This document shows, in pieces, positions 1 to 7,685 of a stretch of 64,000 bases of DNA. The DNA is taken from the NCBI RefSeq assembly GCF_005924265.1, contig NZ_VCLB01000011.1, forward strand, positions 1-64,000. Direction: 5' to 3'. Source of the DNA: Martelella lutilitoris (GTDB taxonomy: Bacteria; Pseudomonadota; Alphaproteobacteria; Rhizobiales; Rhizobiaceae). The position numbers and the translations under genes are program-made. Numbering within the stretch: the stretch's first letter is position 1; each line of letters opens with the position of its first letter. The notes beneath the pieces were generated by a model. It did not search any database and was not told the DNA's origin. It saw only the letters and a program-made list of their open reading frames with translations.

Positions 1-117
1 ATGGAAAGTCGCATCGCTGACGCCGTATTTGCGGCACAGATCAGCCGCCGACATGCCCGCCTGATGCTCCTTCAAAATGCCGATGATTTGCTCATCGGAA
101 AACCTGGATCGTTTCAT
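1..117 (-). CDS. IS3-family transposase OrfA, N-terminal part only
   Basis: The minus strand encodes 39 residues from an ATG at 115-117: MKRSRFSDEQIIGILKEHQ, then AGMSAADLCRKYGVSDATFH, running off the window. This is the helix-turn-helix start of IS3-family OrfA proteins, which bind the terminal repeats; OrfAB made by -1 frameshifting is the active transposase in this family (known of the family, not visible here). A ribosome site (GAAGGAGACAGGC) sits just before the ATG. The gene is truncated only by the window edge, so it may be intact. Confidence 0.85.
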   Translation of the reverse strand, partial: MKRSRFSDEQIIGILKEHQAGMSAADLCRKYGVSDATFH

Positions 118-183
118 TGCCTGTCTCCTTCGTTGGGGAACAGACTAACCAAAAAAACGAGGATCATTCAGGGAAGCAGGTCA
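1..183 (-). mobile_element. IS3-family insertion sequence, left end (cut by window start)
   Basis: The terminal inverted repeat is read on the minus strand as TGACCTGCTTCCCTGAATG, ending at position 183. It is followed inward by a 43-bp leader with a GGAGA-type ribosome site and the start of an orfA transposase gene. The 5'-TGA terminus, the distance from terminus to orfA and the OrfA sequence all fit the IS3 family. The rest of the element, the second inverted repeat and any target duplication lie outside the window, so integrity cannot be judged. Confidence 0.85.
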
Positions 184-457
184 GTTGAGGGACGTCTCGC
201 CACTCAGTTGGGAGCACATAAATCTCACCGAAATATCCTCCTGGGACTATGAACAGCACATGCCAGGAGAGTTCAGACCCTTGCGATTTCCGAACGGTCG
301 CGCGCTTGCTGCATAAAGTTCACATTTCATTCGCACTTAGCGCAGGATTTTGAACTCCTCTTGTTGCGAACCCTATCACAAGTCCCTGTGGCCTCTGCGC
401 CCAGACCTCTCTCCCGGTCGGACAAATCGCATCGGACGCCGCCTTCCGACGGCTGGC

Positions 458-1789
458 CTATCGCGTGGCAGGCCCCGTCACCCAGCGCTTTCGCGGAAGG
501 TTGTCGATGCCGTGATCGGCCAGCATCCGGTCGATATGGACGGTCTCACCGCCTTTCGCGATCGAGGCATTGGCGGCGATGCCGGTAAGAATCGACCAGG
601 CGCCGTCGATATGGCTCGAGGAACGGCCGTATTTGTCTTCGCCGATATCGGCGTCGAACAGATGCGCAAGCATCACCGGGTCGGCCCCGCCATGGTCGCC
701 GGCGCCACTCCAGACCTCGAGCTGGCGCGGTTTCTCGCCGGCGATGTAGAGCGTCGTCGTCATCGACTCCGAGCCTTCGGCCTTGTCGCGCTTGCCGGCA
801 AAGATGCCGTGAACCTCGACATGGCGGTGGGTCAGTTCACCCTTGGTGCCGTAGAACTTGATCTCCAGGCCCTCCCAGGGGCTGTAGGCCGAGAGCGTGT
901 AGTTCAGGGTCGCGCCGGTATCGTAGCTCGCCTGAACCTGCATCGTATCCTCAATGGTGATGTCCTCGTCGAACAGGCAGCGGTCACGCAGATAGCCATC
1001 CGCGTCCTCGGCATCGAGGAACAGTTCCTTGAGCTTTGCGTGGTGCGCGAGATCGAGACGAAGATCGCAACGGTCGCCGACGGGACAGTCGAGGCAGCGC
1101 GGCCCATGGCCGGAAAGCCCTCTGGCGGCAGCGGTTTCCGGCGTGTAGAAGGCACGCCTTCCCCTGGCCGTCACCGATGTCGGCGTGCCGCCAAGCCACC
1201 AGTTGACGAGATCGAAATGATGCGTTGACTTATGTACAAGCAGGCCGCCCGACTGGTTCTTGTAGCGGTGCCAGCGGCGGAAATAGTCCGCGCCGTGCTC
1301 GCGATCAAGGAACCAGGAGAAATTGACCGCCGTAACCTCGCCGATCGCGCCGGACATCAGGATGTCCTTGAGCTGCGTGCGGGCCGGCGTGTAGCGGTAG
1401 TTGAAGGTCACCGCCACCTTGCGGCCAGTTTCGGCCTGCGCGTCGAGGATCGCCTTCAGCTTGGCAAGGTCGATCGTCATCGGTTTTTCAGTCATGACAT
1501 CGCAGCCCGCCCGCATGGCCGCCACGGCATAGTCGTGGTGGAGATAGTCGGGTACGGTGCAGATCACGGTGTCGGGCTTCTGCTCGTCGAGCATCGTGGC
1601 GAACTCGTGGGCAAGATAGGTGGCGATGCCATTGCCCTCGCGTGGCGGCACCCGTCCTGCGGAAAGGGCGAGCCGCTTGTCGTTGATGTCGCAAAGGCCG
1701 ACCAGCTCATTGCCGTCTGCGAAATCGCGGGTGACGGCGTCACGAAACATGCCGTGGCGCGACCCCGTGCCGACGATTGCGTATTTCAT
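458..1789 (-). CDS. Gfo/Idh/MocA-family oxidoreductase
   Basis: Predicted 443-residue NAD(P)-dependent sugar or polyol oxidoreductase. The N-terminus MKYAIVGTGS is the Rossmann nucleotide-binding strand-turn, and the family EKP motif lies at residues 101-103. The second half has the GGLLVHKSTHHFD segment (181-193), which in this family carries the catalytic histidine and substrate contacts. The start at 1789 is chosen because GGAGAAG precedes it; an upstream in-frame extension lacks homology. Three cysteines in CLDCPVGDRC (232-241) form an insert not typical of glucose-fructose oxidoreductases. It is the last gene of the LacI-flanked sugar transporter operon, 123 nt after the ATPase, so it probably oxidises the imported mannoside-derived sugar. 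The exact substrate is unknown. Confidence 0.88.
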   Translation of the reverse strand: MKYAIVGTGSRHGMFRDAVTRDFADGNELVGLCDINDKRLALSAGRVPPREGNGIATYLAHEFATMLDEQKPDTVICTVPDYLHHDYAVAAMRAGCDVMTEKPMTIDLAKLKAILDAQAETGRKVAVTFNYRYTPARTQLKDILMSGAIGEVTAVNFSWFLDREHGADYFRRWHRYKNQSGGLLVHKSTHHFDLVNWWLGGTPTSVTARGRRAFYTPETAAARGLSGHGPRCLDCPVGDRCDLRLDLAHHAKLKELFLDAEDADGYLRDRCLFDEDITIEDTMQVQASYDTGATLNYTLSAYSPWEGLEIKFYGTKGELTHRHVEVHGIFAGKRDKAEGSESMTTTLYIAGEKPRQLEVWSGAGDHGGADPVMLAHLFDADIGEDKYGRSSSHIDGAWSILTGIAANASIAKGGETVHIDRMLADHGIDNLPRKRWVTGPATR

Positions 1790-1912
1790 GGTCTTCTCCA
1801 ATGTTTCAAGAGCCGCAAAGGGGCCGCCGCGAAAACCATCGGTGGCGCCTTTGCGGGAGGGGGAGGGAAACAGCGCTTCGTGGGGCAGGTCGAACCTCTG
1901 CCCCACATGCGC

Positions 1913-2989
1913 CTACGCCCTGAGTGACTTGCCCGAGCCATCGAAGGCGTGGCAGAGCGCGGGGTTGACCCGGATCGGAATAACCGTCCCGTTGGTGATC
2001 ATGTGCTGGCCGTCGGCCATGATCGTCAGGTTCTCGCCGCCTGCGGTCGTGGCGTAGATCACGGTCGTACCGCCGAGGTGTTCGACGAGCTGAACGCTGA
2101 CTTCGCCCAGCGAAATGCCATCCTCACCGCCAACGACGATATGTTCCGGGCGGACCCCGAACGTCACCGGCGTCCCTGGGTTTGCCACGGGCACCATGCC
2201 GGGCAGCGTGATGTCGCAGCCGGAGACCGAAAATAGGGTGGGCGACAGGGTCTTTCCCGTCAGGAAGTTCATCTTCGGCGAACCGATGAAGCCCGCGACG
2301 AACTGGTTGGCCGGGCGATTGTAGAGATCGAGCGGCGAACCGACCTGCATTACCTCGCCGGCCTTCAGCACCACGATCCGGTCAGCCATGGTCATGGCCT
2401 CGACCTGGTCATGGGTCACGTAGATCATCGTGTTGCCGAGACGTTCGTGCAGCTTGGCGATCTCGACGCGCATCTGCACACGCAGCTCCGCGTCCAGATT
2501 GGAAAGCGGTTCGTCGAACAGAAAGATGTTCGGGTCGCGCACGATGGAGCGGCCGATCGCGACGCGCTGGCGCTGGCCGCCGGAAAGCGCCTTCGGCCGT
2601 CGCTCCAGATAGTCGGTGATCTGCAGCGTCTCGGCTGCCGCGCGCACCCGCCTGTCGATTTCGGCCCGCTTGTAGCCTGCCGTCTCCAGACCGAAGGCCA
2701 GGTTCTTGTAGACGGTCATGTGCGGATAGAGCGCGTAGGACTGGAACACCATCGCGATCCCGCGCTTTGAGGCGTGGACATCGTTCATCCTGTCGCCTGC
2801 GACCAGAAGATCGCCGCTGGTGATGTTCTCGAGACCCGCGATCATCCGCAAAAGGGTCGATTTTCCACAGCCCGACGGGCCGACGAACACCGTGAATTCG
2901 CCAGGCGCGATGTCGAGGTCGATCCCCTTGATGACCTCGACCGCGCCGAAGCGCTTCACCACTTTTCTGAGTTCAATACTCGTAGACAT
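1913..2989 (-). CDS. sugar ABC transporter ATP-binding protein (UgpC/MalK type)
   Basis: Predicted 358-residue ATPase that powers sugar import in the cytoplasm at the inner-membrane permeases. Walker A GPSGCGKST is at 37-45, the signature LSGGQRQR at 135-142, and Walker B FLFDEP at 156-161 followed by the D-loop SNLDAELR. A C-terminal part of about 120 residues has the OB/TOBE character of the MalK/UgpC subfamily. The ATG at 2989 (MSTSIELRK) is preferred to one four codons upstream because it fits the family N-terminus; no strong ribosome site decides it. It follows the second permease by 78 nt and precedes the oxidoreductase, completing a one-ATPase, two-permease CUT1 transporter. Confidence 0.95.
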   Translation of the reverse strand: MSTSIELRKVVKRFGAVEVIKGIDLDIAPGEFTVFVGPSGCGKSTLLRMIAGLENITSGDLLVAGDRMNDVHASKRGIAMVFQSYALYPHMTVYKNLAFGLETAGYKRAEIDRRVRAAAETLQITDYLERRPKALSGGQRQRVAIGRSIVRDPNIFLFDEPLSNLDAELRVQMRVEIAKLHERLGNTMIYVTHDQVEAMTMADRIVVLKAGEVMQVGSPLDLYNRPANQFVAGFIGSPKMNFLTGKTLSPTLFSVSGCDITLPGMVPVANPGTPVTFGVRPEHIVVGGEDGISLGEVSVQLVEHLGGTTVIYATTAGGENLTIMADGQHMITNGTVIPIRVNPALCHAFDGSGKSLRA

Positions 2990-3067
2990 ATCGTGTCTCA
3001 CCTAATTTGGCTTTGTTGTGCGCTGGAAAACCGGCCGGCGCCCGACTGCGCGGCGGCCGGCCCGGCG

Positions 3068-3943
3068 TCAGCGTTTCATTCCCGTTGTGGCGATGCCTTC
3101 GATGAGCAGGCGCTGGAAGAACAGGAAGATCAGGAACAGCGGAACCAGCGACAGGATCGACATCGCAAAAAGCTCGTTCCAGCTCGATGTGCCGCTCGAG
3201 TCGATGAACGAGCGCAGGCCGAGCTGCACCGTGTAGTTCTTCATCTCGCTGATGTAGATCAGCGGTCCGAAAAAGTCCTCCCAGGTCCAGATGAAGGAGA
3301 AGATCGCCGCGGTCGCCAGCACCGGCATCGACAGCGGCAGCATGATCCGGCTGTAGATCCGCCATGCGCTGCAACCGTCCATCATCGCCGCCTCGTCGAG
3401 CTCACGCGGAATGCCGCGGAAGAACTGAACCATCAGGAACACGAAGAAGGCATCGATGGCGAAATACTTCGGCAGGATCAGCGGCAGCCAGGTGTTGACC
3501 CAGCCGAGTTTCAGAAACACCACATATTGCGGGATCAGCGTGACGTGATAGGGCAGCATCAGCGTTCCGAGCATCAGCGCGAACCAGACGCCGCGACCCC
3601 AGAATTTCATGCGTGCAAAGGCGAAGGCGGCAAGCGAGGCGGCCAGAACATTGCCGATCGTCGCCAGCACCGAGATCACCAGAGAGTTGACGAAGAAGCG
3701 CCCGAAACTGACCTTCAGGCCGAACCAGCCGTTGGTATAGGCCTCGAGCGTCACCTGCGAGGGGATCAGGCTGACATTGCGGCCGAACAGGTCGGATGCC
3801 GGACGAAGCGAGCCCGCCAACATCCAAAGCACCGGATAGAGCATCACGAAGGATACCGCCATCAGGGCGGCATGCATCAGCGCCGAGCGCAGGTAGGGAT
3901 GCTGGCTCGATGTGCCGGGAAGCGGTTGTGTCGTATCAGTCAT
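3068..3943 (-). CDS. carbohydrate ABC transporter permease (MalG type)
   Basis: A 291-residue inner-membrane permease with about six hydrophobic segments. The cytoplasmic EAA loop, DEAAMMDGCSAWRIYSR and following LPLSMP, contacts the ATPase. The ATG at 3943 (MTDTTQPLPG) overlaps the end of the upstream permease by 8 nt, which suggests translational coupling; the longer in-frame version upstream is only the other permease read in another frame. It belongs to the CUT1 sugar importer encoded by the four adjacent genes. Substrate is inferred from context (alpha-mannosidase and LacI regulator upstream), not from the protein itself. Confidence 0.94.
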   Translation of the reverse strand: MTDTTQPLPGTSSQHPYLRSALMHAALMAVSFVMLYPVLWMLAGSLRPASDLFGRNVSLIPSQVTLEAYTNGWFGLKVSFGRFFVNSLVISVLATIGNVLAASLAAFAFARMKFWGRGVWFALMLGTLMLPYHVTLIPQYVVFLKLGWVNTWLPLILPKYFAIDAFFVFLMVQFFRGIPRELDEAAMMDGCSAWRIYSRIMLPLSMPVLATAAIFSFIWTWEDFFGPLIYISEMKNYTVQLGLRSFIDSSGTSSWNELFAMSILSLVPLFLIFLFFQRLLIEGIATTGMKR

Positions 3944-4886
3944 CGTAGTGAACCCAATAGCGCGTTGAGAGGAACGACAGCGCCGTGAATGCCGCGATGA
4001 TGACCACCAGAACCCAGGCGAGCGCCGAGGCATAGCCCATGCGGAAGTAACCGAAGGCCTCCTGGTAGAGGTAGAGCGTGTAGAACAGCGTCGAGTTGAT
4101 CGGCCCGCCCGTGCCGCCCGAAACGATGAAGGCGGGGGTGAAGGCCTTGAAGGCCTCGATCGTCTGGATCACGAGATTGAAGAAGATCACCGGCGACAAG
4201 AGCGGCAGGGTGATCCTGAAGAACTGGCGCACGGCGGAGGCGCCGTCGAGGCTCGCCGCCTCGTACATGTCCGTCGGGATCTGCCGAAGGCCGGCAAGGA
4301 AGATGATCATTGGCGAACCGAACTGCCACACCGACAGTACCACCAGCGTGTAGAGCGAGTAGTTCGGATTGGAAATCCAGCTTGGGCCTTCGATGCCGAA
4401 CAGCCCGAGGATGCTGTTGATCAGGCCATCAGCGGCGAAAAGCTGGCGCCACAGCACCGCGATCGCGACCGACGAGCCGAGCAAAGACGGCAGATAGAAG
4501 ACCGCCCGGTAGACTGTCAGTCCCTTCAGTCCCCGGTTGAGCGCCATGGCCACCGCGAGCGCGAAAATGAGCTTCAGCGGAACGGAGAGCGCGACGAACA
4601 GGAAGGTGACCCGCATGGCCGCGGAGAATTTCGGATCCTCGGTCATCATGCGAACGTAATTGGCGGCGCCGACGAAATGCGGCGATTGCAGCAGGTCGTA
4701 ATCCGTAAACGAAAGATAGAGTGAGACCAGCGCCGGCCCAAGGGTGAGACAGAGAAAGCCGATGAGCCAGGGCGACAGGAACAGATAGCCTGGCAGATTG
4801 CGGAAAAAGGCCCCCTGCCGCCCGCCGGCGGGCCTTGGCGGCCCGCCGGCAACGACCGAGGCAGTGACTTGCCTGGTAGTATTCAT
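3936..4886 (-). CDS. carbohydrate ABC transporter permease (MalF type)
   Basis: A 316-residue inner-membrane permease with six hydrophobic stretches and the EAA loop YEAASLDGASAVRQFFR followed by ITLPLLSP. It pairs with the MalG-type permease just downstream (8-nt overlap) and follows the binding-protein gene by only 9 nt. The N-terminal cytoplasmic tail is rich in Gly, Pro and Arg (residues 12-25) and is encoded by a perfect 11-bp inverted repeat at 4824-4834/4840-4850. That hairpin near the start of the message could affect translation of the permease relative to the binding protein. Confidence 0.94.
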   Translation of the reverse strand: MNTTRQVTASVVAGGPPRPAGGRQGAFFRNLPGYLFLSPWLIGFLCLTLGPALVSLYLSFTDYDLLQSPHFVGAANYVRMMTEDPKFSAAMRVTFLFVALSVPLKLIFALAVAMALNRGLKGLTVYRAVFYLPSLLGSSVAIAVLWRQLFAADGLINSILGLFGIEGPSWISNPNYSLYTLVVLSVWQFGSPMIIFLAGLRQIPTDMYEAASLDGASAVRQFFRITLPLLSPVIFFNLVIQTIEAFKAFTPAFIVSGGTGGPINSTLFYTLYLYQEAFGYFRMGYASALAWVLVVIIAAFTALSFLSTRYWVHYDD

Positions 4887-4895
4887 TTTGAGCCG

Positions 4896-6182
4896 TTATC
4901 CTCGCTGAAGCACGGAATTGGCTTCCTTCACCAGGCTTTCGCCGCCCTTTTCGGGACTTGCAGCCTCGAATGCGACCTCCTGGCTGACGCGCATGAAGAC
5001 GTTATAGACTTCACCCGCACCCTGCGGCGGCGCCGGCGGCAGCGGGCCGACATAGGGCGTCAGCTTCGAGATGAAATCGACGACCTTGCGGCTTGCCGCG
5101 TCGAGATCGGGCATCAGCGCATCGCGGATGGCAGGCGATGCCGGAACCCCGCGTTCCATGCCGAGGATCAGCGCTCCGCGCGGATCGCGCACAAGAAAGT
5201 TCGCGAGTTCGACCGCAGCGTCGGGGGCCTTCGATTTGGCGTAGACCGAGAACATCTGCGACGGCTTCAGATAGCTCGAAGGCTTGCCGTCCTTGACCAC
5301 CGGCTGGGCGGCAAGGCCAAGCGGCACCTTGCTCAGTTTCTGGAACGCCACGAACTTGTTCGAGGTGATGCTGTCGGTCGCGGAATAGCCGAGGATGAGC
5401 GGGGAATTTTCGACCGACTCCTTGTCGAGCGCCTGGATATCCGGCGGCACGCAGCCACCGCCCTTGCGCATCTCCACCCACATGGCGAACCATTCGGCCG
5501 CGTCCTTCGCGTCATAGCCGAGTTGACCGTCCTGCGTATAGAGAGACTTGCCGCGACCACGCAGCCAGCCTTCGAACAGCGCTTCCTTGCCGCTGCCGTC
5601 GACACTGGCGTAGAAACGCTTCCGGTCGTTGCCCTTGGCAAAGGCGATGCACTTTTCAACGTAGTCTTCCCAGGTGGTGCCATAAGACGGCGGTTCGACG
5701 CCGGCGTTTTCCCAGGCGGCGGGATCAAGGATCAGACCGATCGCGTTCACGCCGACATTGGCGCCGTAGAGCTTGCCGTCGACGCTGCAAGATTCCAGAT
5801 TGGCCGTGCCGAAGTCCTCGATCTTGAGTTCGTTGCCGAGATAGCTGTCGAGCGGCAGCAGCGCGCCGCGCCGGGCATATTCGAAGACGTAGCGATAATC
5901 CATCTGGATAAGGTCGGGCGCGTTTCCGCCGGCGATCTGCGTTGCGAGGCGAGGCCAGTAATCCCCCCAACCCATATATTCGCCCTCGACGGCGACATTG
6001 GCGAAAGCCTGTTCGAAGGCCTCGATTGCGGCATTGGTGCGGTTGGCCCGCTCCTCGGACCCCCACCAGACCATGCGGATGTCGGTTTCGGCGGCGCGGG
6101 CCGCACCCCCGAACATGGATAGGCCGACCACGCCCGCGCTTGCGCCCAGGAAATGACGTCGGTTGATCACAAAACTGCTCAC
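4896..6182 (-). CDS. extracellular sugar-binding protein, Tat-exported
   Basis: A 428-residue periplasmic binding protein of the CUT1 importer. The N-terminus carries a Tat-type signal: NRRHFLGASAGVVGLSMFGG, with likely cleavage after AARA near residue 30. The mature part begins ETDIRMVWWGSEE, typical of family 1 solute-binding proteins. The start is a GTG at 6182 supported by a strong GGAGG 7 nt upstream. It is the first gene of the transporter operon, and an operator identical over 20 bp to the one before the alpha-mannosidase lies 175 bp upstream (6357-6376). Likely ligand: mannose-containing oligosaccharide, by inference from the neighbours. Confidence 0.93.
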   Translation of the reverse strand: MSSFVINRRHFLGASAGVVGLSMFGGAARAAETDIRMVWWGSEERANRTNAAIEAFEQAFANVAVEGEYMGWGDYWPRLATQIAGGNAPDLIQMDYRYVFEYARRGALLPLDSYLGNELKIEDFGTANLESCSVDGKLYGANVGVNAIGLILDPAAWENAGVEPPSYGTTWEDYVEKCIAFAKGNDRKRFYASVDGSGKEALFEGWLRGRGKSLYTQDGQLGYDAKDAAEWFAMWVEMRKGGGCVPPDIQALDKESVENSPLILGYSATDSITSNKFVAFQKLSKVPLGLAAQPVVKDGKPSSYLKPSQMFSVYAKSKAPDAAVELANFLVRDPRGALILGMERGVPASPAIRDALMPDLDAASRKVVDFISKLTPYVGPLPPAPPQGAGEVYNVFMRVSQEVAFEAASPEKGGESLVKEANSVLQRG

Positions 6183-6505
6183 TGAAATCCTCCACTATGC
6201 CACGCGGGGACGGTCCCGGGCACAGGTGTCCGGGCCGCCGTCACGATCGCGATGGCCTGCATGTTCAACTCCCTGCCGAAACCGGCGACCCCGGAATCAG
6301 CGCCCGGCATCGCTGATACCTCGTTCCGGCGACCGGGCTATGACGGACAATAAGCGCAAAATCGCAACGTTGCAATGATTTTATCGTAAATGTCGGATAT
6401 CCAATAAAAAGTAATTATTTCATAAGCTTATGACAATCATGATGCAACTTTGGCCGGACACGACTTCCCCGCCGCGCTCCCGCGCCGAAAGTCCGTACGG
6501 CCGGA
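6183..6505. other. intergenic region between lacI-type gene and sugar transporter
   Basis: A 323-bp promoter region for the minus-strand transporter operon. The stretch 6380-6440 is AT-rich compared with its surroundings and holds the LacI-type operator at 6357-6376. No open reading frame here has family likeness. Confidence 0.7.
6357..6376. promoter_or_regulatory. LacI-type operator upstream of the sugar transporter
   Basis: CAAAATCGCAACGTTGCAAT. The core GCAACGTTGC is a perfect 10-bp palindrome centred on a CG step, as usual for LacI/GalR operators. The 20 bp are identical to 11056-11075 before the alpha-mannosidase. The regulator gene at 6506-7555 is the obvious candidate protein. Confidence 0.8.
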
Positions 6506-7555
6506 TCAGGAAGCAGTGACGCCATAGCGCCAGCGGGGCACCGGCGCGCCGAGAGTCTGCAGGTTTTCCACCGGCGCGTCATCGAGACGGGCGAGCAGGA
6601 GCCGGGTCAGTTCGACGCCGGTCGCCACCATATCCTCCTCGATGCCGTCGGAATGCGGGAAGATGATCGGCAGGATGTCGGAGGTCTGCTTGCAGACCAG
6701 CTTCATATCGCGCCCGATCAGGACGCCGCGTTCCTGCAGACCGCTGCACAGCGCGATTGCGTAGAGTTCCCCGCTGCAGATGACCCCGTCCGGTCGGTCG
6801 CCGTCCGCGGCGAGTTGACGGCCCAACCGGCGAACCTCGTCAAAGCCACCGGTGGCGACGAGGTTTTCGCCGCGGATCACGCCCTCGATGCCCCTCGCCC
6901 GGCAGGCCTTGCGGAAGGCATTGACGAGGTTGCGGTAGTTGGTCGTGTTGCTGCTTTCCTGCGCGAGGATGAGGCTCCGGCACCCGAGTGTGTCGAGGCG
7001 CGCCACGGCGAGATCGATGAAGGCCTCGGAATCGAAGTCATGGAAAGGATGCGGCGTTTCGAACTCGGTTCTGCCGAGGCTGACAAAGGGCAGGCCGGCA
7101 TCCATCATCATCTTGACGCGCTTGTCACGCGGGATCGTGTGGGTCAGGATTACGCCGTCGGCGGTGTTGTTTTCGAGGATGTGGCGGACCGCGTCGAGCG
7201 AATCGACATCCTCGAATTCAGGGCTGACGGTCAGATGATAACGGGTTCCCTTGAGGCTTTTGGCGACCCCCTGCAGCAGCCGGCTGGTGAACTCGACCGA
7301 ATGACCGCCGTCGTGCAGGATCAGGGAGATGACGTTGGTCTTGCCGGTTCTGAGGCGCACGCCGGCCCTGTCGGGGACATAGCCGACCTCGGCGGCAACC
7401 TCCATAACCCGGCGACGCGTCTCTTCCTTCAGCGGCTTTCCGCCCCGCAACGAGAGCGATACCGTCGACAGGCTGTATCCCGTCAGGTCGGCAATCGTCT
7501 TTAATGTCGCCCGTTTGCCGGGAACCGGCCGTTCATCGTCGTCAACCTGCTTCAT
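6506..7555 (-). CDS. LacI-family transcriptional regulator
   Basis: A 349-residue repressor. The N-terminal helix-turn-helix (TLKTIADLTGYSLSTVSLSL, about residues 17-36) and the hinge region are followed by a periplasmic-binding-protein-like effector domain (from VISLILHDGG). The ATG at 7555 is chosen; a TTG eleven codons upstream is possible, and neither has a clear ribosome site. It lies between the alpha-mannosidase and the transporter, all on the same strand. Palindromic sites with the core GCAACGTT(G/A)C are found before all three units, including a degenerate one 72 bp upstream of this gene, so it likely represses the mannoside genes and itself. Confidence 0.93.
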   Translation of the reverse strand: MKQVDDDERPVPGKRATLKTIADLTGYSLSTVSLSLRGGKPLKEETRRRVMEVAAEVGYVPDRAGVRLRTGKTNVISLILHDGGHSVEFTSRLLQGVAKSLKGTRYHLTVSPEFEDVDSLDAVRHILENNTADGVILTHTIPRDKRVKMMMDAGLPFVSLGRTEFETPHPFHDFDSEAFIDLAVARLDTLGCRSLILAQESSNTTNYRNLVNAFRKACRARGIEGVIRGENLVATGGFDEVRRLGRQLAADGDRPDGVICSGELYAIALCSGLQERGVLIGRDMKLVCKQTSDILPIIFPHSDGIEEDMVATGVELTRLLLARLDDAPVENLQTLGAPVPRWRYGVTAS

Positions 7556-7626
7556 GATAACACTGCTGAATTCCGCATACTCACGCAAACGCGTCTAGCA
7601 CGGGTGAGTATGGTCCGTCCCCACAG

Positions 7627-7642
7627 AATTGCAACGTTACCT
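7627..7642. promoter_or_regulatory. degenerate LacI-type operator upstream of the regulator gene
   Basis: AATTGCAACGTTACCT. It keeps the left half and centre (TTGCAACGTT) of the operator found at 6357-6376 and 11056-11075 but has a mismatched right half. Its position upstream of the LacI-type gene suggests weaker autoregulation. Confidence 0.55.
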
Positions 7643-7643
7643 T

Positions 7644-7676
7644 GAGGCGCCGCCACGGTCTTTTTGGCAGCGCCTC
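7644..7676 (-). terminator. hairpin after the alpha-mannosidase gene
   Basis: Arms 7644-7654 and 7666-7676 (GAGGCGCCGCC and GGCAGCGCCTC, one G-T pair) form an 11-bp GC-rich stem 10 nt past the mannosidase stop. There is no long T-run on the minus strand, so it may be a weak terminator or an mRNA-stabilising hairpin. Confidence 0.45.
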
Positions 7677-7685
7677 CCGCAAGCC

